Shown: positions 49,101-61,100 of the stretch, piece after piece
Layout of the letters: every line of letters begins with the position of its first letter
Position numbering within the stretch: the stretch's first letter is position 1
Assembly: GCA_032173965.1 (NCBI GenBank)
Contig: CM063288.1
Location: 19,937,501-20,001,500, forward strand
Reading direction: 5' to 3'
DNA: 64,000 nucleotides
From: Sitta carolinensis
Lineage: Eukaryota; Chordata; Aves; Passeriformes; Sittidae
The notes under the pieces: model-generated
Databases searched by the model: none
Told to the model about the DNA's origin: nothing
The model's input: only the letters and a program-made list of their open reading frames with translations
Made by a program: the position numbers and the translations under genes

Positions 49101-52100
49101 ATTGGATGGCCACAAAAATAATGTATTAACTACTAGGGCTGGTGTCTCTGAAAACACCTCAGGAAATTCAGAAGTCTGCTTCATGTCTGGGAAGAGCTGG
49201 AGGTCCAGCTCAGTTCAATGCAAATGTCAGCAGCAATTTGAAAGGGAACACCCATAGGAAAGCAGGAGGGGGGAAATCATGGTGGGGGTGGGGAAATGCA
49301 ACATGGCTTTATGTCCATGGGTGTGGCTGAGGAATGCAGCAGGAGGGGGAAATAAATATATGGGGTGGCCCCTGCAGGCACGTGAGGTGGTCATGCTCTG
49401 GCTTCAGAGGATGAAACATCACAGAGATGCCCCACCAGTTACTCAGGGATCCTCTTTAACTAGAATTGCAAAAATGGGCCAAACTCTGAAATCCTGACCC
49501 TTCTGTGGTTGTTTTTAGCTCTTTCTCTTCTGTAACTCTTGATCAAGAAGTCTTAAGCTTAAGTGGAGAGGAGATTCATGCTGGAAGAGCTTGTTAAAAG
49601 AGAGCAGAGCAGAGCTGGAGCCCTAGGAGAGGGGAATGTGAAGACACATTGGAATCTTATTAGTTCATCAGCAGCATAGTTGGGCCAATGCCTGGGAAGC
49701 AGCAGGAGGATTACCCTGGGTCCAGGGATACCCTGCTCTCCTCTGATGCCTGGTGTGCCAACCTGGCCAGGGGGACCCTGTGTGGGAAGAAAAGAGAGGC
49801 TGTCAGCACACGTGGGCAGAAACACACCAAGATCCAAGGGGAAGCAAATGCTGCAAAAGTGTCTGAGGGGTGCTTTGCAAGCACGTCACCCCTTGGCTGG
49901 TGTGAACACGGTGGCAGGAGGAACAGCCAGGTCACAGCACAGCCAAAACCACCCAAATCCCAACAGTCTTTGTGGGTGAGACTCTTTGGGGAAAAGGTTG
50001 TGATGAAGTAACACTGCAGCATCCTGAGGCAAGGCCTTTCCTCTGCTGTGAAACTCACTGACCTGTGGCCCTCGCATGCCTTGTTCTCCAGCTGGCCCTG
50101 CTTGACCAGGCGAGCCCTTGGTGCCCTGGAAGGATAAAACAGGACAGTGCAGGTTAGCATGGGAGGACATGGCCAGCACCATGGGAAGGGAAAGGGGAGA
50201 TGAGGGCATCCATAGCTGCAGAAAGAGCAGGGAAGAACAGATTTTCAGTTGGGTTTCTTTCTTGGGTTTTTTTTCAAGATATGGTGCTAGCAGACAATAA
50301 GCACAGTGATGGTGGGGGTAGTTTTCCTCCTGCAATCCATGGGCATCAACCATCATGCTTTGGCCCTGTTACACTGCTCCAGCAGCACACAGGGACAAAA
50401 CATCCCACCAGGGAATGCTGTAGGAGACAGGCAGACATGTGGACAGCTGTTCTGCACGGAGTCTAGCAAGAAGCACACAGGGAGATGAGCCTGAGGAGGA
50501 GGAGGAGTTGGGAAATTTGGAGGAGAGAGGAGGCAGAGAGGAACAAGCACAGCCTGCATGTGCCTACTCTTGGCACATCTCTCTGGGTGCTGAGGCTGCC
50601 TGGCCCCTGGTAAGGCAGGAACCCCATATGTGGTCCCATCACCACCTACCTTAACTCCTATGGGCCCCCTTCGTCCTGCCATGCCCTGAAAATGAAGGAA
50701 CAATGGAGCTTGTTGATCTAATATGTAAGCACACCTTTCTCTACTGCTTTTAGACCAATGCTTCTTATCAATGCTTCTTGCAGTCCAAAAATTACATTTG
50801 GAGTTTTTAAACTACTCTGGGGAAAGGGAGAGGGAAAACCACATGGCTAGATCTCTTGAATCAGACTTGGGCATGTTTTCTCCCTCCTCACATCCCCATG
50901 CTGCTCCCTCATGCCTGTTAGGAGTGTGTAACCATCCCTGGGACAGGAGGGACACACAGCAGGGAACACATCCCAGCCATCCCAGCTCCAGTTTGGTTTC
51001 TGCCTTTCCAAAACCAGCAGCCAAATGCAGATGCATATCATGGAATCACAGACTGGTTTGTACTGTAAGGGACCTTCAAGACCATCTAATTCCAACCCCG
51101 TGCCATAGGCAAGGACACATTTCACCAGACCAGGCTGTTCCAAGCACCATCCAACCTGGCCTTATGTGTAAATCATGTGTAACTCCCCTGATCTGAGCAC
51201 TGAGTTATTTGCATGGAAATAAATCCTACTTTTAAAGTCTCTACAACAAGCCAGGAAGCCATGAGGCATTTTCCTCTTGAGATTTTTTTTTAGGTTTTTT
51301 TGGGGGATGTATTGTTGAGTTTTGAGGTTTAATTCCTGACTTTTGTGAAACAAAATAAATGGAAAGGAAGGAGGGGAAAAGTTATTGTCAATCTAAGTTT
51401 TGGACTTTCTGACTGGAGGTCTGGCAACTCACCCTCCTCCCGACTTCACCATCTTGGCCCTCCACCCCTGCTGGTCCAGGATCTCCCTAAGGGAAAAACA
51501 AAACTCAAGTGAGAGCCCTGAGATGAGCAGACACTTGGAAAACAGATTCAGGTCTCAAAAATAGCTCCTTTCATGTTTTCACACAAGTAAATAGTCCTGC
51601 CTTTAGTGGGAATCCTTCTAAAAACTCACAGAGATTTTCCATCAAGTTTCTGAGCCAGCGAAGTCAACATTCCCATTCTTTGAGAAATGCCTTTCGAACA
51701 ACTTAAAATGCATTTTTTTATTGTGAGCTGATGTGAAAACAGATGGGGTTTGAAATTTTCCAAGGAGTGCATGGGGTTTTTTTCCTTGCAAAGGTTTCAG
51801 GTGAATCAGGAGGTTTAGATTTGGCATAATCTAATCAGTTCTCTGCTTTTGTATATGACCCATGAGAATGTACGAAGGCAATTTCCAAGTACAAACTGAT
51901 TTTCAGAGTCAATATCCAAAAAAGGCACTGTAAAATAATAATAATTTTTAAAAGGTGCTTTTTACACAAAACATCTTCTAAACTGACATGTTCCCAGAGA
52001 AAGTTTTGGTTGCAAACCAACAACATTTTCTAGTGGAAAAAAATATTCCATCTGACAAGGCACGATGAGTTTAAGAAACTTGTATCTTTTTGGCAGCATC

Positions 52101-55100
52101 TTTTTTTCTCCCTTTCTCTGGCCCATTCTGTTGTGAAAACCAAAAAACAACACAAGACAACAAAGAAATTTTACCATTGGTCCAATTTCACCCTTTTGTC
52201 CTCTGGAGCCCCGTTGAGTATTATCAGCTCCTGAATCTCCCTGAAAGCAATGGAGCAATGAGAAACATCTGTGTAAGTGGGACACGAAAATCAAATCTCC
52301 TAAACTCCTCTGCTAGAGCTGAGAACCAACTTTTATTTTTCCTTTTTTCCTTTTCTGACTGAAATAGATGAGGCATTGCTGCTGTTTTCAGGCAGACACA
52401 GCTTTTCAACTGAGAAATAATACTGAAGAAGACGGGAAAGGGGAATTTTAATATGGTGAAGCAGTGATTGATGGGTTGGTATCATGTGGTACCCACATGT
52501 CACCTCTGAGGCCTTGTTCTGTCATGGGAGCTGCCACTGTCAAAAAGGATTTAATAAGCCAGAGCCACCCTCTCTGATGATCCCAGGATAAGTGGAAAGT
52601 GGGTGGAAAATCAAGAAGATGCCTTAGCAGTATTTACCGGATCTCCACGGAGCCCGCGGTCACCTCGTTCTCCTCGTTCACCCTTAACTCCCTTATCTCC
52701 CTGTGGGAAGAGATGGAGAGTTTGGAAGAGTAGCTATTACTTGTTGAAAGCATCTCTGCCCAGCCCTCAGGCCTGAGGGGAGCACAATGGCTTTCCATCC
52801 TGCCCCGGCTCAAATCCCCCTCTAAGCCATCATTTAGCCCCCCCTGTAAAAGTGGTTAAAGCCTACCCTCCTGCCAGAATATCCCTTCTCTCCAGAGGAG
52901 CCAGGCAAACCCTTGTCTCCCTAAAAAAAGAAAAATATTCTAGAATATTTGCCACTTTCAAGGTGCTTTTTAGATACTTCACTGAAGCATCGAGTCATGA
53001 AGAGAAAAACAAAATCACTGACCTCTTCTCCATCAATGCCATCCAGACCCATTTCTCCCAGTTCACCCTGTGGAAGGGAGGCAAGGGGAAGATTCTCACT
53101 AAAGGAAGAGGGAATGGGGAGAGGGATATTGATGTGCCACACATGCACACTCACTGCTGTGGCACTAGGAAATAGCTCCCTACCTTCTCTCCTGGGAATC
53201 CCCGAGAACCCTGAGGAGATAGAAAAGAGGGTTACTCCACTTTTGTCCAGTTCACTGCCATAGGAAGCAGTGGAGAAGGAGGGCTGGGCTTGGTGGCAGA
53301 CGCAGAGCCATGTCCAGGACAGGACTTTCCCAAATTTCTCTTATGTTTGTCTTCAGCTGCCTCCCCAACACTTGTGCCAAGATGAAATAAGTGGGATGTG
53401 GGGGTTAATCCAGCTGATTCAATAAAATATCTCACTCCTTAGCCACAACTCTTCCTTCACTGACTTCTGTTTCTCCCTGCACTCATTTTTATGTTAATCT
53501 AGAGCCAGTCTCAGTGCCTTTGTCCAAGGCTGAACAGGTTTTTAACGAGACTCATTATCTCAGCTGCAACTAATGGGCTTGGTTCATGCATTCCTCTTCT
53601 CCCTGCCAGAGGATCATGTGGTCAGAACAAATGGTAGGAAACATCCCCTTAATTTCACTATTTCCCATAGATATTATATGTCTCACCACCTTTTCTGGCT
53701 TGGGATGCAGCTGCTGTCCTGGACCAAGGTTCCTCTTTAAAGCCTCAGCCATGGCTCACTTGTCTTCCTCTTCCCCAAAAGCAGAGTTCCACCCACTCAC
53801 TGTCCCAGCCCTGTGCCAAGACACGCACATCCATCTCTTCCCAAATATTTCCCCCAGAGCCAGACTGCTGAAGATAGATCATCCTTGTCTGTGGATTGAG
53901 CCTGGGTCTCTGGGTTGCCATTTTGCTCTTCATAGCAGTACCAAAGCCTCTGAAAGCCCTGGTACCTGGCCAGGTGGACACAAGCACTCAAGGGCACGTG
54001 GCAGAGGTTGTGCGACCTCCTAAAGCAGGAGTTACCCCTGGGGGACTCCCACCCACTGGACTCTGGGTCTGCTCTGTGCAGGCCTGTTCCACACGTACCT
54101 TTGTTCCTCTGTGCCCGGGGCATCCCTGGAAACCTTGTGTCCCATTCACACCCGGTGGTCCACGCTCACCCTGGTGCATAGAGGGGGAAAAACAACAGTC
54201 AGGAGTTGCCTCCTAAGCCTATTTCTGTGGCTACTTGTCACAGGAGGTGGCTTGGAGGCACAGGAGCAGCAGGTTTCGCCTGACCACCCCACCATCTCTT
54301 GCCCACAACCTTCCTCATGTAGAGACCAAGTGCAAGGCTTCATCATCTAGAGAGAAACATTCTTCCCAGTCCCTCAGCTGTGAAAGAGCTTTGTGAAACT
54401 TCTCTTTCAAAATTAAAATGATGAGATGAAGTCCTCAGAGCTCTGCACAGATGTCTAATCCCATCCTGACCTTCAAGCCCCAAGAAAACATTGCCTGGCA
54501 TGTGTTGTCTCACAGCAGCCTTTGGCCCCTGCCTGAGCTGTTGGAAAAGCCATGAGCACTGTCAGCACTTTGGCCTCTGCTTCACCTCTTGGGAGTGATG
54601 CATGGAAGGATGTTTATTCCAGGGCTGACGTGGGATTCATGCAGAGTTTGGATGAGGAGTGTTAATAAGAATTCACGGGATTCACATTGTCTGCCGTGTG
54701 ACAGATAAGAACATCACTCTCGGTTCCACTTTTGGACTCACTCAAATCTTTCAGCTGCAGGTGGTATGGATAACTTTGGCATAGGCTGCAGATTTGATGA
54801 AGTTAAGAATTTTATTTGCTTTGGGGAATAGCACAGAGATGGGTCACATCAAATAATGGGAGTTATTCCCCCATCATCCTTCTCCGGCTCTCAAGCAGCT
54901 CCCTACTGACTTTCTCTCAGGAGAAGCTGGGACCAGCAACTCAGCCTATCAGGTGTGGGAAACTCAGAGTTCTACTGCATCTAACCCATATCCACATTCC
55001 CAGCAGAAAAAAAAGTTTGGAGGCTTTTCATTTAGTGGAAACACCTCCAAACTCTTGACTGTGGTGAGGTCCCCACTTGAGCAGGGCCAGTCACTCACCG

Positions 55101-58100
55101 GTCCTCCTTCATCACCAGGGTAGCCTCCATAGCCAAGATCCCCTGTGACACCCTAGAAGAAAACAAAGAAAATTGTGAATTTCTTTCATAGTTCTGTGAT
55201 TGATATTCAAGGTTTCCCTAGACAAGCACAAAGGAGCTGCTTGGTCATATGTGTTAATGAAAGATATTATCTCCCTTTGATGTCCTTAAATTGTCTCGCA
55301 GGATGCTTCACCCTGTCTTTCCAGCTATTTATCCCTGCCCTCTTGGATGTTTTGCAGCATTGGGGCTGTGGGGGAAGGGAAGAAGAGCAGCCCCCAATTG
55401 CTCTGCATGTCCCAGGGTCAGTTTTCAAATGGGTCAGTAGGTGGAGCTGATCTCCCCATTAACATCACCCACTACAGCTACACAACCTGCACGTCCCCAC
55501 CAGTTCCCGTGCACAGGGACCCTTCACCCCAGATGAAGTGACCTACCTTTGGTCCTATAGAGCCTGGCACACCTCTGTCCCCTCTCTGTCCTGAGCACTT
55601 GCAGGGGACCTTGCAGCACGTCCTCTCTGCAATGTTGTCCTGCAGGAAAGATGGGAAGTGAAAGCGTTAGAAACCTGCCAGAGCCCTAACACCTGATTTT
55701 GGACATCAGAGGGAAGGGTTTAAACAGAAACTGCATGGGGCAGAATTCGTAGAGTGCATTTAGTAGGACAGCAGTCCCCAGGGCAGTGCCTGTCCCTCAA
55801 GAGAGAAATCACATCTCCAAAGAAAAAATTCCAGGCTGTGAAGCAGGCCATGAAAAAGTCACTGCAGTGAGCAGCTCACCAGCAACCCACAGGCTGAGGA
55901 CAATTCACTAGCACACGGTAAAGGAGAAAAAAACATTTGAAAGAATGATATGGACTCAAAGAAACCACAGCTTGGTTTTACATCATCCAAAAGAAAGAAG
56001 AGGGAAAAAAGTCACTTTCTTTGCCAAGTACATTGCTGGCTGCAAACGTTTCCTGCCAGCTTTGCACATTTACATTTTGGAAGGATTTTTCTAGGCTGAA
56101 TTACTTGGAGAGGGGCTGAGGACCAACTCTTATCCCAAAACCCAAGGCTCTCTCACAAGTGGCTGCACTTTGATTTGTGGGGAAGGGCCCAGCAAGATTA
56201 CCACAGGGACCAGTGGTTAAGCCCAATCTTATTAAATCTACTGGAAAAGGAGCTCAATCATGCTGGTAGTGGCTGAGAAGCTGGGAGGAACTGGACATAT
56301 TGAGGTTGACAGCAAATTAAGCCAACACTCAAGAGGGACTATGCATTGGGAAAGAAGTAAATCTGTGAAGAAGAAAGAATCATGGAATGGGCTGGGTTGG
56401 AAAAGACTTTAAAGGGGAACTCCTTAATTTGTTAAAAGCATGTCTAAAATACAGGCAGTGTATGAGATCAGGGAAAGAAACCTCGAAAGCAATGCTTCTA
56501 CAAGAGGTTTAGCACTGACCAGGCACAACAGGGCATTACTGTAAGGTTAAAAAAAAACCAACAGTGTAAACACAGGCTGAGGGTGGGTTTTTGGCACTGC
56601 AGCTTTTGATGGCATCTTATCCCATCCCATTTGACCTAAAGCCTCGGCTGGAGTAGGGTTTCTTCAGGAGTGGGAAGTGATCTGCTCTGAGCTGTATTTG
56701 CTGTGGCATCTGTGAAAAGAGCTGACGTGAGGCAGGGAGGGGATGGGAGCAGAGCCAAGAGGGTGTAATCCAGCCATGGCTCAGCCCCGCAAGAGATCTG
56801 GCTGTGGGATTCCCTCCAGCATTACAAGGCAGGACTGCCTGTGCCAAGTTACTTACAAGCTGCTCTGCCAGCTCAAAATCCAAGTCCAGCAGATTAACTC
56901 TGAGTGGCCTGTTGTAGGTGAACCCACGGCCAAATTCCAGCTGCATCACTCTGTCAAAGTTGGTCACTCGGTCCAGCCCGACGAAGATGAGAGCGTTGAC
57001 TCCTAGCAGGGAGAAGCAGAAGGGGCTTTGTGATGGGGAGAGGCACTCTGGAGGGCCTGCACACCCTCCCCTGTGATAACACATCATTACCTATGTCTTT
57101 GATTGAAACAGAGCCTTTTCAATAGAGAACAAGCATCTTCAGACACATCCAGTGTAAGTTACCCACCTGCTTAGGTGGCAGCAGATAGTTAAACATCACA
57201 GGAAGGCAGTGAAGAACATCAAGTGCACGTAGAACTCATAAAAATCCTTAGCCCTTACTATCAAAAGCAGATGGCTTTAGGAGAAATGGTGGTAAAATGG
57301 GCTACATGTTAACATGGGACTATAGTCACTGCCTGGAAGAATAAAAAAAATTACCTTCTGAGTGTAAAGTAGACGAAGCAGCCTCCAGCTCACTTATCGG
57401 CTCATCTACACCATCAGTAAAATGGATTATGACCTGGGAGAGAAACAAATTTCTGTCAGCACACAGAATATTTCAGGTGTGAAATACAATCATTGTGCAA
57501 CCTGGAGGGCTTTTTTCAAATGCTTCATCTGAGAGAAGGTGAGGGAACTTCTACAGCTTTTCCAGGCCATGAAGCTCTGCATCCCGGTGCCAGGTTCCAA
57601 TACATTCCCGTTTCTGTACATCATGCAGGTGTTGCTAAAGCACAACACCAGAAATATCTGGAGAGCAACAATTTGCAGCTAAGCAGTGACTGTGGGAACT
57701 AACTGCAGTGATGCTCATCAGTTGTCAGGACAGGACCTTGACAAGACAGGGAGAGTGCTGCAAACAAGTAGGGCTTAAGTGACTAAATTTATGGTGAATA
57801 AATTCGATTAATTTAATTTAAAAAAACTTATGAATTTACAGTTTCTTTACTAACTAAAGGACATCAGAAGTCAGCTTTGCTGGCCAATACCACTCCAGAG
57901 GCCTTGGTCTTGACTCACCTTGGTGCTTCCAGCAGGAGAGGATCGGAATTTGCTCAGGTAGGACCTCAGTGTATCCGCCCTGAGGTAATAGGGCCCACGG
58001 GTCCGCATATCCAGGAACCTCTCCAAGAGCTCGGGCTGGTACTCAGAGAAGTCCAGCCCCTCCACGGGTCCCCCCCGGGCCTGGGCCATGATGGCCACCC

Positions 58101-61100
58101 TGACATTGGGTGCCTGGTTGCCCGTGCAGCTGATCTTCTGCATCTGCGTTATCCTGTTCAGCACGGACTCCACTCTCGACTCCAGACCTCGCTGGGAACT
58201 GAATATGTTTTGACCGGTCCCAACATCACTGACATCGAAGCCAATTATCACATCTAAGTCACAATCTGAGAGGGGAACAGAGATAGAGAGAAGAGTTTCA
58301 TGGAGTGTTATGATGATTAGTTTTCACAGAATCACAGGGTTGGTGGAGAACTCCAGGATCAAGACCAAGCCATGCCCTAACACCTCAACCAGACCATGGC
58401 ATTGAGTGCCACATTCAGTCTGGTGACTCCACCACCTACCCAGGCAAATCATTCCGATAGTTTATTACTCTTTCTGTGAAAAACTTCTTCCTAATATCCA
58501 GTCTATATTTCCCTTGGCATAGCTTGAGACTGTGCCCTCTGGTTCTGTCAGTGCTGCCTGGTGAAAGCGACCAACCCCACCTGGCTACAACCACCTTTCA
58601 GGGATTTGTAGAGAGTGATAAGTAATGGCTTTTCTAATTACTCTTTTAGTGGTTAATGAAGACACTGCATCAAGGACTGACGCCACTTGCTGCACAAGGG
58701 CCTTCTGTTTCCTTTCACCATAGCAGTGACAATCTGGGAAAACTTGCATTTTGTTATTTTTCTTTTTTTTAGTTTTAGTTAAAAAAACTCCCACTCCCAG
58801 CAGTGGGAGGAGCTGCGTGAACCAAGTCCAAGAGAAATTTGCATTTTCATCAGGTAGCTAAGACTGCTTCTCTCCCTCTCCAGCACACGGAAACCTGTCA
58901 GTATTTGCACAGTGTGCACTCTTGCCTGTGCTCCAAGTGACACTCAGAGAATCGCAGGGAGGTGTTTGAATTCTCTTTGATATTAGCCACACTGCCTGCT
59001 TAATATCTTAACCACACTTGGGATAAGTTAATACTACCAGCAGTGCTTTGCTTTTCCCAGCACTCAGTTTTCATTCTCAGCTGGAGCTGCTGCTCAGCTC
59101 AGGGCTGTTGTGCCTCTTCTGCTTCTCCAGAGGTTCAGGAGATGCCTCTGCTCAAAGTCAGAGGGCTGAGCCATGGTCAGTCGTGTGGGAGTAGGACTGG
59201 CTGTAATGTAGTAAGTAAAACCAGCTGCTGGGAGTCTGATCTGACAGCAATACCAGCTCACTTACTCACCACAATTCCCCTGCTTGGCTTCTGAAGTAGC
59301 CAAATCATGGGATTCCTTCTTGAGGTAATTTTACCTTAAACTACAACCACTCTGCACCCCAGTTTTTCCTCATATTCTTGTCATGAGATCAGGTGGACAT
59401 CCTGGATGATCTGGCAAGGGAAATTCAGTTTTTCCCATCCATTGTCTAAAGGGATTTTAAGAGAGCTAGGCATAGGCTTTGGACAAGATCCTGGGGTGAC
59501 AGCAGGGGGAATGGCTTCCCAATGCCAGAGGGGAGAGTTAAACGGAATTTTGGAGAAAAATTATTCCCTATGAGAGTGGTGAGGCCCTGGCACAAATTGC
59601 CCATAGAAATTGTGACTGCCCCATGCCCAGAAGTGTTCCAGGCCAAGTTGAACAGGGCTTAGAGCAATCTGGGACAGTGGAAGGTGTTTCATGGCAGGGA
59701 AATTGGAACGAGATGGTATTTGGTGTCCTGCTACTCAAACTATACTAGAATTCTCTGATTCTGTGATTTCCAGCATACCATGCATGCCTGAATGGCCAAA
59801 AAATTCCAATTGTATTGTAATAGACACAGGGAGGGGAAACAAGGGCCATCACTTTTCATTTTGGCAAGAAACAAGTTAGTCTGTCAAGATGATATTGGTA
59901 TCATGTCCCTGTGAGAAAGCCCAAAATGGGATTTAGTCCAAAGGCTAAATGTGGTGGTAGGAGGCCATTTAGTGCCTGGCTGTCACATCTGAAATGAATT
60001 CCACTATAGTGGCACCTCTGGTGATATTCACAGAGTCATTCACAGGCTGGAGGCTGTGGACAGGCAGCTCTTGCACCAAAAGTTTGCAGCCCCCATTAGA
60101 CTCCTGGAGAAGGAATGAGCCCATCTACACTTCAGGCCATAGGCAAAGCACAACAGTAGAACAGACAAGTCCATCAAGACACACTGGGGAAAGAAGCCAA
60201 CCCTGAGAAAGTTATGAAGGGATTGCCCTTACCTCTTGTCACATCTGTTGCTCCTGGGCACAATCTCTCCTCCATTGCAGCTTCCAGCGTGACCAGAACC
60301 TGCTCATTCAGCTCTGACAGCTCCTGGGCCGTGGATGCTCTGAAACTCATGGCATTCTCACTGGCCAACAGGCTGACTTCCTTGAGGTCGATGTTCCTCA
60401 CACCGACCGCGAACACCTTGACACCTTTCTGCGTGATTTCCAAGGAGGCCCTTGGCCCGTCATCCGTAGACTTCCCACCCGTGACGATGAAGGCGATCTG
60501 GGGCACCCTCTGGTCAATCCTGCTGCCAGCCTCCTTCACAAAGTGTCTGTCCTGGATGTGCTTGATGGCCGCGCCCGTGTTCGCCACTCGCCCGCCCTTG
60601 TAGATGACTTTGTTGATGGCATCTAAAATCTGAGCTTTGGTGGAGTGGTCCTTGAGGAAAAACTCATCGGTGACGTCCGAGTTGTACTGGGCCAGCCCTA
60701 CCTGGATAGAGTCGCCATCCCTGTAAATGGCATCCACCACAGAGTAGACAAACTGGAGAACTTCTTGGAAGTTGTCTCTGCCCAGATTGATGGAGCCATC
60801 CAGCAAAAACACAATGTCAGCCTGCTTTTTACCTCCTGAAAGGATTACAAAAGAAGCACAGTTGATAGTAACTTTTTGCAGCATCTATAAGCATTTAAGC
60901 TGCTCAGGGCTTTGTGAAATAGCAGTTTGCAAACAAAATTTCTCTCTCCTTTCAACCATTTTAGTTTCATTGACCTTTGGCAGGATTTTACATCCATACA
61001 AGAACATTTTTGTATAACACTTCATACAGCATTACTTGTGATAGGCACCCTCATTTCCTTTCAAATTTAATTATAATCTTTCCTAACTCAACAACTTCAA

